From assembly GCF_009791395.1 (NCBI RefSeq), contig NZ_WSZK01000015.1, forward strand, positions 682,001 through 746,000: 64,000 bases of DNA, given 5' to 3'. Positions 54,293 through 63,204 of this stretch are shown here, piece by piece; position 1 is the first letter of the stretch, and each line of letters opens with the position of its first letter. The position numbers were made by a program, and so were the translations under genes. The notes under the pieces were generated by a model. It was not told the DNA's origin and made no database searches. It saw nothing but the letters and a program-made list of their open reading frames with translations. The DNA is from Halomarina oriensis. Lineage in GTDB: Archaea > Halobacteriota > Halobacteria > Halobacteriales > Haloarculaceae.

Positions 54293-55516
54293 ATGAGCGA
54301 GGTGGCGTACGAACCGGTGTCGGTCAAGGAGGTGCTGGCGGAGATGAAAGACACCGCCGAACTCCTCATCGACCTGTCGTACTCCGCCGTCCTGCTGGGG
54401 AGCGACGACATCGCCGAGGAGGTACTGGAACTCGAAGGCCGGATGGACATCCTCCAGATGAAAGCCCGGATGAGCCTGCTGATGGCCGCTCGCAGCCCCG
54501 AAGACGCCGAAGCGCTCGCACCGGTGCTCGGCGTCGTCGGGGCCGCCGAGAAGATATCGGACGCGGCGGGCGACATCGCCAAGGTCGTCATGGAGGACAT
54601 CGGCCTGCCCGAAGCGATGCGGGCGGCGCTGCCCGAAGCCGTCGAGACGCTCGTCCGTGCCCGTCTCGACGAGTCGTCGACGCTGGCCGGCCAGCGACTC
54701 GGCGACCGCTCGCTGGAGACCACCACCGGCGTCCGTGTCATCGCCGTCCGCCGCGAGGGTGGGTGGCTGGTCGCGCCGGGGTCGGAGACGCGACTGGAGG
54801 CGGGCGACGTGTTACTCCTCCGTGGTCCCGAGGAGGCCGTCGGCGAGGTCTACACCGAGGCGACGGCCCGAGAGTTCGTCCCCGCCGACGCCCCCGAACC
54901 GGCCATCGACGACCTCGAACGCGCGGTGGACTCCATCGTGCTGATGAAGAACATGAGCGAACTCGCCGTCGACCTGGCGTACGGCGCGGTGCTGTTCGAC
55001 TCCACCGACGTCGCCGAGGAGGTACTCGAACTCGAAGCCGAGGTCGACGCCCTCCAGTCGCGGTTCGAGGCGTGGACGCTCCAGGCGGCCGCCCGCGTCG
55101 AGGACCCCGTCTCGCTGCGCGGACTCGTCCACCTCGCGCGGGCGACGGAGGTCATCTCCGACGCCGCCCTCGAAATCAGCGAAGGGGTCCTGCGAGGACT
55201 GGGCACCCACCCGGTCGTCGAGGAGGCCGTCCGCGCGAGCGAGGAGGTGATCGTCCGCCTCGTCGTCGCGCCGGGCAGCGTCCTCGACGGCGCGACCCTA
55301 CGCGACGAGATGGTCGGCACCGAGACGGGGATGCGCGTCATCGCCGTCCGCCGGGGCGAAGAGGAGGGTGCCACGATGCAGGGACGGTTCGGCCGCGAAC
55401 GCGGCGAGTGGGTCGTCTCGCCGCGGGCGTCGACGGAACTCCACGACGGCGATACTATCATCGCCAAGGGGACGGCCGACGGCGCGGCCCGACTGTCGGA
55501 ACTCGCCGGCGAGTAG
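54293..55516 (+). CDS. duplicated PhoU-like/TrkA-C (RCK_C) protein
   Basis: The 407-aa protein is a tandem duplication. Each half has a PhoU-like helical bundle (about 8-120 and 210-320, each with AEEVLELE and a second helical pair) followed by a TrkA-C/RCK_C beta domain (TTGVRVIAVRREGG..AGDVLLLRG at about 145-190 and TETGMRVIAVRRG..DGDTIIAKG at about 345-395). RCK_C domains bind regulatory ligands (nucleotides) in ion channels and antiporters. It is soluble, so it likely regulates a potassium channel or transporter. PhoU relates to phosphate sensing, but here the RCK_C domain favours ion transport. Confidence 0.75.
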   Translation: MSEVAYEPVSVKEVLAEMKDTAELLIDLSYSAVLLGSDDIAEEVLELEGRMDILQMKARMSLLMAARSPEDAEALAPVLGVVGAAEKISDAAGDIAKVVMEDIGLPEAMRAALPEAVETLVRARLDESSTLAGQRLGDRSLETTTGVRVIAVRREGGWLVAPGSETRLEAGDVLLLRGPEEAVGEVYTEATAREFVPADAPEPAIDDLERAVDSIVLMKNMSELAVDLAYGAVLFDSTDVAEEVLELEAEVDALQSRFEAWTLQAAARVEDPVSLRGLVHLARATEVISDAALEISEGVLRGLGTHPVVEEAVRASEEVIVRLVVAPGSVLDGATLRDEMVGTETGMRVIAVRRGEEEGATMQGRFGRERGEWVVSPRASTELHDGDTIIAKGTADGAARLSELAGE

Positions 55517-55562
55517 CGCGGTTCGGAGCGAGCGACACGACCGGAGCGAGGCGTCGGCCGAC

Positions 55563-55868
55563 TCAGAGGTCGCGCGCTTCCCTGACCGCCGAGCGAACGG
55601 TCAGGCCGACGGTGACCAGCAGGGCGACACCGACCGCGAGGACGAACGCGAGCAACAGGAAGTACCACGGGCCGGCGGCGTCCGGGGCGGGACCGAGGAG
55701 TTCGAACACGCGGACGGCGTAGACGAGTGCGGCGAAGACGACGCCGACGCCGACGCCGATGCGAGCGTTCCGTGGGACGTCGAGCGTCGTGACGAGGGTC
55801 GCCGCGCTGGGCCGTTCCGGAACCGTCTCCCCGGGCGTTCCGGGGGCCGGGTCGTCTGACTCTGCCAC
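55563..55868 (-). CDS. two-helix membrane protein, 101 aa
   Basis: After a Pro/Glu-rich N-terminal tail, the protein has two hydrophobic segments (about 37-58 and 67-92) and ends in a basic/acidic stub. I start at GTG 55868 (MAESDDPAPG); a TTG nine codons earlier is possible. No family recognised; convergent with the PhoU/RCK gene. Confidence 0.45.
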   Translation of the reverse strand: MAESDDPAPGTPGETVPERPSAATLVTTLDVPRNARIGVGVGVVFAALVYAVRVFELLGPAPDAAGPWYFLLLAFVLAVGVALLVTVGLTVRSAVREARDL

Positions 55869-56037
55869 GCGTACCGGTTGGAGCGGCGCGCTCAAAGCGT
55901 CTTCGTGACGGCGGTGTCGGAACGGGGGGTCGGCGGCCGAACGTTCGACCCTCGCGGTCCGAAACGGACGTTCGGTCGCGGTACGGGAGTTCCGAGACCG
56001 AACTGCATAAGAGCGTGTGCGTTCCGCCTAGTGGTAT

Positions 56038-56994
56038 ATGACCACGCTCGGTACCGCGACGGCCGCGCCCGGGGAGTTCTCGACCGGGCGTCTGCCCGTC
56101 GGGGAGGCCCGCGACGGCAGCGAAGTCGCCCTCCCGGTCGCGGTGCTCAACGGCGCGCGCGACGGCAAGACGCTCTATCTCCAGGCCGTCAGCGACGGCG
56201 ACGAACTCAACGGTGTCGGTGTCCTCCAGCGTCTGATTCCCCGACTCGACCCCGCGGACCTCGCCGGCCAGATTCTCGTCGTCGGTATCGTCAACCTCCA
56301 CGCGTTCCACGTCGCCGAGCACCGCAACCCCATCGACGACACGAAGATGAACCGGGCGTACCCCGGCGACCCGAACGGCACCTCCTCCGAGCGCATCGCC
56401 GCGGCGACGTTCGAGGCCGCCCAGCGTGCGGACGTCGTCCTCGACCTCCACCAGGGGTCGACCTCCCGGATGATCAACGAGACGCGCGTCCGCTGTGGCC
56501 CGCGTCACCGCCTGCACGACGACTGTCTCGAACTCGCGCGGGTGTTCGACGCGGGCTACGTCCTCGACCAGAAGGGACCCGACGGCCAACTCGCCCGCGC
56601 CGCCCCCGACGAGGGCATCCCGACCATCGACCCCGAACTCGGCGGGGCGGTCGGCTGGGACGAGGAGTCCATCTCTATCGGCGTGCAGGGCGTCGAGAAC
56701 GTCCTCGTCCACTACGGCTTCCTCGACGGCGAGACGAGCCACGGCGAGCAGACCCGCGCCAGCGGCTTCGAGCAGTACGGCGCACCCGCCGGTGGCCTCG
56801 TCTCGTTCCGCAAGGACCTCGCCGACGAGGTGTCGCGGGGTGACCCGCTGTTCGACGTCACCGACCCGTTCGGCGCGGTCAAATCGACCGTCACGGCCGA
56901 CTCCGACGGTATCTTCTGGCGGACCCGTCGCCTGCCGCAGGTTGCGACCGGCGAGTACGTCTGTTCGGTCGGAACGGACGTCGACACGGTCTGA
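56038..56994 (+). CDS. succinylglutamate desuccinylase/aspartoacylase family protein
   Basis: The 318-aa protein resembles AstE/AspA-type zinc deacylases, including KMNRAYPGDPNG and DLHQGS (H138). The usual first metal motif HxxE is replaced: at residues 53-56 the sequence is DGDE, so the first ligand is Asp instead of His, with E56 retained. Zinc binding may therefore differ or activity be altered. The C-terminal half (about 225-318) is the beta domain typical of the family. It starts with a leaderless TATA (TGCATAAG, about 56004-56011). Confidence 0.65.
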   Translation: MTTLGTATAAPGEFSTGRLPVGEARDGSEVALPVAVLNGARDGKTLYLQAVSDGDELNGVGVLQRLIPRLDPADLAGQILVVGIVNLHAFHVAEHRNPIDDTKMNRAYPGDPNGTSSERIAAATFEAAQRADVVLDLHQGSTSRMINETRVRCGPRHRLHDDCLELARVFDAGYVLDQKGPDGQLARAAPDEGIPTIDPELGGAVGWDEESISIGVQGVENVLVHYGFLDGETSHGEQTRASGFEQYGAPAGGLVSFRKDLADEVSRGDPLFDVTDPFGAVKSTVTADSDGIFWRTRRLPQVATGEYVCSVGTDVDTV

Positions 56995-57074
56995 GTTCGT
57001 CGTCGGACCGCGACGAACGCCGCCGGCGTTCTGCAACCGCAATTCTCACCACACCGCCACGCGGAGCCTCGTTC

Positions 57075-58164
57075 ATGCTTCGCTGTCCGGCCTGTGGCGA
57101 GGAGTTCGAGGACCGCTGGCGCTGTGTGTGTGGGCACGCGCTCGACGTCGCCGACCCGCCGCGACCCGAACCGTACACCCCGGACGCCCGCGAGGGCCTG
57201 TGGGCGTTCGCCTCCTTCCTCCCGGTGGAGCGTCGCGTCACGCTCGGCGAGGGCTACACCCCGTTGACCGACGCCCCCCCACTGGGACGCGACGGTCAAA
57301 CTGGAGTACGTCCTGCCGACGGGGAGTTTCAAGGACCGCGGCGCGACGACGACGCTCTCGCGGGCGCTCGACGTCGGCGCGGAGCGGGTCGTCGAGGACT
57401 CCTCGGGGAACGCGGGGGCGGCCATCGCCACCTACGCCGCGCGGGCGGGCCTCGACTGTGAAATCTACGTCCCCGCCTCGGTGACGGCGTCGAAGGTGCG
57501 AGCAATCGAACGCGCCGGGGCCGACGTGGTCCGTGTCGAGGGGACCCGGCAGGCGGTCACCGACGCCTGTATCGAGGCCGTCGAGTCCGGTGCCGGGTGG
57601 TACGCCAGCCACGCGTGGAACCCCGCGTTCTTCGCGGGGACGGCGACGTTCGCCTACGAACTCGCCCACCAGCGCGACTGGAACGTGCCCGACGCCGTCG
57701 TCCTCCCGCTCGGTCACGGGACGCTCTTTCTGGGTGCGTACCGGGGCTTCGAGGCGCTCAGGGCGGCCGGCTGGACCGACTCGGTACCGCGACTGCTCGG
57801 CGTGCAGGCCGTCGGCTACGACCCGATCGCCCGCGAGTTCGAGTCGAAACGGGGGGGTTCGGGACGCGACGACGTGACGAGCGGGGAGGACACGACGAAC
57901 GACGTCGCGGACGGCATTCGGATTCGTGACCCCGCACGTGGCGACCAGGTTCGGGCGGCTATCGAGGCGACCGGTGGCGACTGCATCGCCGTCGACGCCG
58001 CGGCCACCGAGCGCGAACTCGACGCGCTCCACGAGCGTGGGTTCTACACCGAACCGACGTGCGCCGTCGCACCCGCCGGCCTCCGCGAGTACCGCGAGCG
58101 TGGCGTGCTGAGCGGCGACGAGGACGTCGTCGTCCCGCTGACGGGGAGCGGCCTGAAAGGGTAG
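57075..58164 (+). pseudogene. frameshifted threonine synthase-like PLP enzyme
   Basis: The first reading frame (57075-57461) begins MLRCPACGEEFEDRWRCVCG, a zinc ribbon, then FLPVERRVTLGEGYTPL, the threonine-synthase start. It then meets a run of seven C (57274-57280) and loses homology. The +1 frame resumes exactly with WDATVKLEYVLPTGSFKDRG, where the PLP Lys sits in FKDRGAT, and continues to 58164 with DSSGNAGAAIATYAARAG and PLGHGTLFLGAY. One C fewer restores a 362-aa protein. It is either a pseudogene, a sequencing error in the homopolymer or a programmed frameshift. It resembles a ThrC paralogue, shorter than the biosynthetic enzyme. Confidence 0.7.
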
Positions 58165-58231
58165 TCCGGTCGAACACCGGACGGCGTAGCTCGACGGCTA
58201 CCGAACAATCGTTCTCTGATTCCGACCTACA

Positions 58232-58245
58232 GTTAACATGTTAAC
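58232..58245 (+). promoter_or_regulatory. 14-bp perfect palindrome upstream of the PHB depolymerase
   Basis: GTTAACATGTTAAC is its own reverse complement. It lies 40-54 bases before the ATG at 58286 and overlaps the most plausible TATA region (AACATGTTAAC). An operator for regulation of the esterase by substrate or starvation is likely. Confidence 0.5.
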
Positions 58246-58285
58246 CTAGAGAAACTGTACCCTGGGTGCGTTAAATCCAACTGTT

Positions 58286-59755
58286 ATGTCAGATGTAACC
58301 AGGCGTAACGTGCTTCGGACGCTCGGGGCGGCGGCCGCGACGAGCGCAGTAGCGTCGACGGCGACGGCGGCCGCAGGGTCGTTCACCGACCAGCGCTACG
58401 ACGGACGCCGCTACAAGCGGTACGTCCCGAGCGGGTACGACGGGAGCACGTCGACGGCGCTGGTCGTGATGCTCCACGGCTGTACCCAGACGCCCGGCGG
58501 GTTCGCCAGCGAGACGCGGATGAACGAACTCGCCGAACAGGAGGGGTTCCTGGTCGTCTACCCCGACCAGACCAGCAGTGCGAACGCCAACGAGTGCTGG
58601 AACTGGTTCGAACCGGCCCACCAGCAACGTGGGAGCGGCGAACCCGCGCTCGTCGCCGGGATGACCCGAGAGGTCGTCGACGGGTTCGAGGTCGACCCCG
58701 AACGGGTCTACCTCGCGGGGTTCTCGGCGGGCGGTGGGATGGCTCCCATCATGGGTGTCACCTACCCGGACCTCTACTCGGGGATCGGCGTCCACTCGGG
58801 ACTGGAGTACGATGCGGCGAACAGCCTCACCGAGGCGACGACGGCGATGAACTCCGGTGGACCGGACCCCCAGCAGAAGGGGACGCTCGCCTACCGAGAC
58901 ATGGGGAGTCGGGCACGGGTCGTCCCGACGGTCGTCTTCCACGGGACGAGCGACTACACCGTCGTCACCCGGAACGGCCACCAGGCGGCCGAACAGGCGA
59001 CCCAGACCATCGACCTCGCGGCCGACGACACGGACGACGATGGTACCGACTACACCGCCGAGACCACCCGCACCGAGCAGTCGGCGGGTCACAGCTACAC
59101 CGTCAGCGAGTACGCAGACGAGAGCGGGACCGTGGTCGTCGCCAAGTACATCGTCGACGGGATGGGCCACGCCTGGGCCGGCGGCGCGTCGGGCGGCGCG
59201 TACACCGACCCCGACGCCCCCGACGCGAGCGCCGTCATGTGGGAGTTCTTCGAGTCGAGCGACGGTGGCGATGGAGGCGGCGACGGCGGTGGTGGCGATG
59301 GGGACGACGGGACGAACGACGCCCCGGCCGCCAGCGTGACTGCGAACCCCACGACGGCCGCCGTCGACGAGTCGGTGACGTTCGACGCGACCGGGTCGAC
59401 CGATTCCGACGGCACCGTCGCCAGTTACGACTGGTCGTTCGGCGACGGGGCGACGGCGAGCGGTGCGACCGCGAGTCACGCCTACGGGAGCGCGGGGAGC
59501 TACACTGCCACCGTCACCGTCACCGACGACGCGGGAGCGACCGACAGCGCGAGCGTGACGGTCACCGTCGAGTCGACGGCGGGGTACTGCGGGACGGCGA
59601 CGAACTACGCCCACGGGACCGCCGGACGGGCCTCCCAGTCGATGACGGGCGCGTACTACGCCGAGGGCTCGGACGACTACATGGGGTTCCCGGCGTACTC
59701 GTCGACGCTGAAAGAGACCGCACCCGGCTACTTCGAAGTCGTCCAGAACTGCTGA
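58286..59755 (+). CDS. secreted PHB depolymerase-type esterase with PKD domain
   Basis: The 489-aa precursor has a Tat motif (TRRNVLRTLGAAA) and Ala-rich signal. The catalytic domain (about 35-310) is the short-chain-PHA depolymerase/feruloyl esterase type, with HGCTQTPGGFA, the GFSAGGGM elbow (nucleophile Ser), and HGTSDYTVV. A Gly/Asp-rich linker (about 325-345) leads to a PKD domain (about 350-430, TFDATGSTDSDG), and a 55-aa C-terminal domain beginning CGTATNYAHG completes it. This suggests degradation of polyhydroxybutyrate or plant ester outside the cell. Confidence 0.82.
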   Translation: MSDVTRRNVLRTLGAAAATSAVASTATAAAGSFTDQRYDGRRYKRYVPSGYDGSTSTALVVMLHGCTQTPGGFASETRMNELAEQEGFLVVYPDQTSSANANECWNWFEPAHQQRGSGEPALVAGMTREVVDGFEVDPERVYLAGFSAGGGMAPIMGVTYPDLYSGIGVHSGLEYDAANSLTEATTAMNSGGPDPQQKGTLAYRDMGSRARVVPTVVFHGTSDYTVVTRNGHQAAEQATQTIDLAADDTDDDGTDYTAETTRTEQSAGHSYTVSEYADESGTVVVAKYIVDGMGHAWAGGASGGAYTDPDAPDASAVMWEFFESSDGGDGGGDGGGGDGDDGTNDAPAASVTANPTTAAVDESVTFDATGSTDSDGTVASYDWSFGDGATASGATASHAYGSAGSYTATVTVTDDAGATDSASVTVTVESTAGYCGTATNYAHGTAGRASQSMTGAYYAEGSDDYMGFPAYSSTLKETAPGYFEVVQNC

Positions 59756-59764
59756 GTCACGGCG

Positions 59765-60409
59765 TCAGTCGTCGACGGTCGTGTTCAGTCCGGAGAACTC
59801 GACCCGCGTCCCCGGTTCGATGCCCGTCTCGTTGGCGAACCCACGGTTGACCTCGACGACGTACTGCGCGTCACCGTCGCTGCTGTACGACCCGTAGTCG
59901 GAGGAACCCTCCGGCGGAACCGATGCGTGACGAACGTTGAGGACGGTGCCGTCGGGACCGACGAAGATCATGTCCAGTGGGACGAGCGTGTTCTTCATCC
60001 AGAACGTTCGCCGGTCGGCGTCGGGGTAGACGAACACCATCCCGTGGTCGGCCGCCAGCGACTCGCGGTGCATCAGGCCATGAGCGCGCTCGCTGTCGTT
60101 GTCGGCGACTTCGAGCGTCACCGTCGCCAGCGTCTCGCCGTCCCCGACGAACGTCGCACTCGGACCGACGGGTGTGTCGGTCGGGTCGGTGGTCGTGTTC
60201 TGGCCGGGGGTCGCCTCGGCCGTCGTCGTTCCGTCGCTCGTCGCGGTGGCCGTCGGGTCGGGCGTCGGTGTGGGAACCTCCGTCGGTGTGGCGGGTGGAA
60301 CCGTCGTCTCCGTGCTGGCGGCGTCTTCGGCGAGACCGAGACACCCCGAGCACGCGAGGAGGACGGTCAGCGCAGCGAGGAGCGCGGCCGTTCGTGTCGT
60401 CCGGACCAT
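59765..60409 (-). CDS. DUF192-domain lipoprotein
   Basis: The 214-aa precursor has lipobox CSGC after MVRTTRTAALLAALTVLLA. The linker is a long Thr/Pro-rich stretch to about 85. The DUF192 domain follows (about 90-214), with RAHGLMHRESLAADHGMVFVYP and FWMKNTLVPLDMIFVG. DUF192 is a small beta protein of unknown function, often secreted in archaea. Start at 60409 fits the lipobox. Confidence 0.75.
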   Translation of the reverse strand: MVRTTRTAALLAALTVLLACSGCLGLAEDAASTETTVPPATPTEVPTPTPDPTATATSDGTTTAEATPGQNTTTDPTDTPVGPSATFVGDGETLATVTLEVADNDSERAHGLMHRESLAADHGMVFVYPDADRRTFWMKNTLVPLDMIFVGPDGTVLNVRHASVPPEGSSDYGSYSSDGDAQYVVEVNRGFANETGIEPGTRVEFSGLNTTVDD

Positions 60410-60485
60410 ACCGTTCGACGGAGCGGGAGACACTTCGCTGTTCTGTCGTCGGGACGCTCTCTCGACCCGCGGGGCGGGACCTCGA

Positions 60486-61844
60486 CTACCGTTCGGGGTG
60501 GGTCGGCGCGTCGAACCCACCTCTGACCAGCGGTTTGGCGACGTGGCGACGCGCACACGGCGGCACCTCGTACCACCCCGGTTCGAGGTCGCGGTCGAGA
60601 GAGCGCTCGACCTTCCCGTCGGTCCGGGTCGAACAGTCCCGGCAGCGATAGCCCTGATTCCGCCCGGCGCTCTCCATCCGTCGAGCGCAGTCGGGACAGT
60701 CGGGGACGACCAGTTCGCTCGTTTTGAGCCCTCTGACGGCGAACTTCTCCAGTTTGACCGTCCCGTCGCTCACCTCGCCACAGACGGTGAGACGGTCACC
60801 GGAACGGAGGGCGCGCACCCGGTCGCGGAACCGCTTGGTCGGTTCGAAGGCCGCACAGCGGAGGGTCGTACGGTCGTCGCCGGGGTCGGCGTCGGTGTGA
60901 CGCTCGTCGGCCGCCGCGAACGTGAAGAAGACGTGGCCGCCGCGACGCGTCTCGGGCGTGTCGACGACGTTACCGTCGAGGCGATATGCACGGCCGGCCA
61001 GCGCGTCCGCGACGGTGCCCTCGCGGAGGTGGGCGTCGGTCCCCTGGTTCGTGAGGAACGTCTCGCTGGTGGCGACCGGTTCGCTCTCGATGGCGGCCGC
61101 GACGTCACGGGTGGCCGCGGCGTCGTCGCCGCGAATCCCGTAGAGGACGGGACCGGGCGTGTGCGGGACACAGACCGGTTCGTGTTCGCCCCGGTCGACG
61201 GTGTCCCAGACGGTCGGGTACGCCGCCTCGGCGGCGGCGAACACCGACTCGGTGTCGACGTCGCGGGGCGTCCCCCACCGCTCGCGCTCGCGGTAGGCGA
61301 CGTGTTCGGCCGTCCAGTCGCCGAAGACCGTGTCGTCGGTCCCGGTGTCGGTGGAGTCGTCGCCGTCGAGACCCGCCGCCCACGCGCCGACGGCGGCCAG
61401 CGCACCGATGCGTCCACGGCCGTCGCCCCACCCCTCGGCGAGGAACCCCGCGTGGTCGAGCAGCGTCTCGGCGTCGGCGATGGCGAGGTGGTCGCGGACG
61501 GCGGCGCGTGCGAACCGAACGACGGCGTCGTGTGGGCCGACCGTCGCGTCGGGGTCGCCCGCGGCGACGACCAGTCCGGGGTTCGTGTTCGGGTCGGTGG
61601 CGACGGCCGCGCCGTCGACTTCCTCGCGGGCGACGGCGAACGCCTCGTCGGGGGCCACGTCGGTGTGGACCGCGAGCGCGGCGTTCCCGCGGGTCTTGTG
61701 TTCGACGGCGGGGTTGAGTCGGACGAGCAGGAGGCGCTCGACGGTGCCGCGTTCGCGCAGTCGCTCGGCGATACGGTGGGCGACGTAGGTCGTACACATC
61801 CCCTCCTCGCGCGAGTCGGTGTCGTCGAGGCCGATGACGGTCAC
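60486..61844 (-). CDS. tiaS: tRNA(Ile2) 2-agmatinylcytidine synthetase
   Basis: The 452-aa enzyme attaches agmatine to cytidine 34 of archaeal tRNA-Ile(CAU), letting it read AUA. Signatures are VIGLDDTDSREEGMCTTYVA at the start, VRLNPAVEHKTRGNAA (ATP-binding region), and a C-terminal zinc ribbon CPDCARRM..CRDC, with an OB-like domain between. Length matches haloarchaeal TiaS. It is divergent from the COG1395-type regulator. Confidence 0.9.
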   Translation of the reverse strand: MTVIGLDDTDSREEGMCTTYVAHRIAERLRERGTVERLLLVRLNPAVEHKTRGNAALAVHTDVAPDEAFAVAREEVDGAAVATDPNTNPGLVVAAGDPDATVGPHDAVVRFARAAVRDHLAIADAETLLDHAGFLAEGWGDGRGRIGALAAVGAWAAGLDGDDSTDTGTDDTVFGDWTAEHVAYRERERWGTPRDVDTESVFAAAEAAYPTVWDTVDRGEHEPVCVPHTPGPVLYGIRGDDAAATRDVAAAIESEPVATSETFLTNQGTDAHLREGTVADALAGRAYRLDGNVVDTPETRRGGHVFFTFAAADERHTDADPGDDRTTLRCAAFEPTKRFRDRVRALRSGDRLTVCGEVSDGTVKLEKFAVRGLKTSELVVPDCPDCARRMESAGRNQGYRCRDCSTRTDGKVERSLDRDLEPGWYEVPPCARRHVAKPLVRGGFDAPTHPER

Positions 61845-62035
61845 GCGACTCCTCGGCGGCCGAGCGGGTAAGCGCTTTCGTCACGTGCGAGAGGGCCGCG
61901 GGCCGCGGGTCGGACGGTGAGACGAACGCGGGCCGAACCGCCACCCGAAGCGAGCGCCAGCCGGCCGTCCTCGGGCACTTAAATCCGGCACGGAGCGGCG
62001 CTGAAATCGCCGGACGCGAGGGACGGTATTGACAC

Positions 62036-62050
62036 AATATATATATGTGG
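62036..62050 (+). promoter_or_regulatory. strong TATA promoter of the COG1395-type regulator gene
   Basis: AATATATATATGTGG (about 62036-62050) is the most AT-rich promoter element in the region. It lies 21-35 bases before the ATG at 62071 and gives a leaderless or very short leader transcript. Confidence 0.6.
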
Positions 62051-62070
62051 ACAGGCGCTTACCACCAGCT

Positions 62071-63081
62071 ATGTCACGGACTGCACTGGTCGGAAACGTG
62101 ACGGCGATGCTCGCCGACGCGGGCTTCCTCGTGAGCGACCGGTGTGCCGTCCGTCCGAAGAGCTTCGACGTCGCCGCGCGCCGACGGGACGACGTCATCC
62201 TCCTGAAGGTGCTCGGCAACGTCGACTCCTTCGACGCGGCGACCGGCGCTGAGATGCGTCGTCTCGGGACGTATCTCGACGCGACACCGCTGGTCATCGG
62301 CCTCCGGACGCGTGACGAGGACCTCAAACCGGGCGTCGTCTACTTCCGCCACGGCGTCCCCGTCCTCTCGCCCGACACGGCGATGGACCTGTTCATCGAG
62401 GGGGTCCCGCCGCTCATCTACGCCGCGCCCGGTGGGTTGTACGTCAGTATCGACGGCGACGTGCTCGCCGACAAGCGCAAAGAGCGCGAGTGGTCGCTCG
62501 GCCAACTCGCCAGCGAACTCGGCGTCTCCCGACGCACCGTCTCGAAGTACGAGAGCGGGATGAACGCGAGCGTCGAGGTGGCCGCCCGCCTCGAAGAACT
62601 GTTCGGCGGCGCGCTCTCGAACCCCGTCGACGTCTTCGACGACGAGGACCTGAGCGACGCCGACCCGATGCCCGAGGACCCCGAGGCCGACCCGAACGAC
62701 GAACCGCTGGTGACGGTGTTGACGCGCGTGGGCTTCGACGTCCACCCGACGCTCCGCTCGCCGTTCAAGGCCATCAGCGAGGACCGCGAGGCCGCCGCGA
62801 ACGGCGGCGACCGTCGGTCACGGAGCGACGACGACGAAGTGGGGACGATGCTGACCGGCCACTCGACGTTCGACCGGACCGCCGAGAAACGCGCACGCAT
62901 CATGAGTTCTGTCGGGGAGGTGACCCGCACCTCCGCCATCTACGTCGTCGACCGGGCCCGCCGGGACAGCGTCGACCGCACGGTCCTCATCGAACAGGAC
63001 GAGATCGAGAACATCGAGGACACCGAGGACCTGCGCGAACTCATCCGGACCCGCACGGACCGCTCGGAGTCCGAAGCCTGA
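62071..63081 (+). CDS. HTH-type transcriptional regulator (COG1395 family)
   Basis: The 336-aa protein has an N-terminal alpha/beta domain (about 1-125, with [20 protein letters not shown]), a lambda-type HTH (about 130-175, [20 protein letters not shown]), then a linker and C-terminal domain (about 205-300, [19 protein letters not shown]). This is the archaeal 'putative HTH-type transcriptional regulatory protein' family, with unknown targets. Strong promoter and monocistronic arrangement suggest a constitutive regulator. Confidence 0.75.
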   Translation: MSRTALVGNVTAMLADAGFLVSDRCAVRPKSFDVAARRRDDVILLKVLGNVDSFDAATGAEMRRLGTYLDATPLVIGLRTRDEDLKPGVVYFRHGVPVLSPDTAMDLFIEGVPPLIYAAPGGLYVSIDGDVLADKRKEREWSLGQLASELGVSRRTVSKYESGMNASVEVAARLEELFGGALSNPVDVFDDEDLSDADPMPEDPEADPNDEPLVTVLTRVGFDVHPTLRSPFKAISEDREAAANGGDRRSRSDDDEVGTMLTGHSTFDRTAEKRARIMSSVGEVTRTSAIYVVDRARRDSVDRTVLIEQDEIENIEDTEDLRELIRTRTDRSESEA

Positions 63082-63179
63082 CGAGGGACGGAGTCGCCCT
63101 CGCGGCGACGACCCCGTCCAGCCCCGCCGATCGCCCGGTTAACGACCGACCGCGACCCGTTCGTCGCTACATACCTATA

Positions 63180-63200
63180 TCGTGGTAGTTACTACCACGA
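63180..63200 (+). promoter_or_regulatory. 21-bp perfect palindrome at the start of the gene at 63205
   Basis: TCGTGGTAGT (63180-63189), central T and ACTACCACGA (63191-63200) are exact inverted repeats with 10-bp arms. The palindrome begins at the end of the likely TATA (ACCTATAT, about 63173-63180) and ends four bases before the ATG. A repressor bound here would block initiation. Confidence 0.65.
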
Positions 63201-63204
63201 ACAC

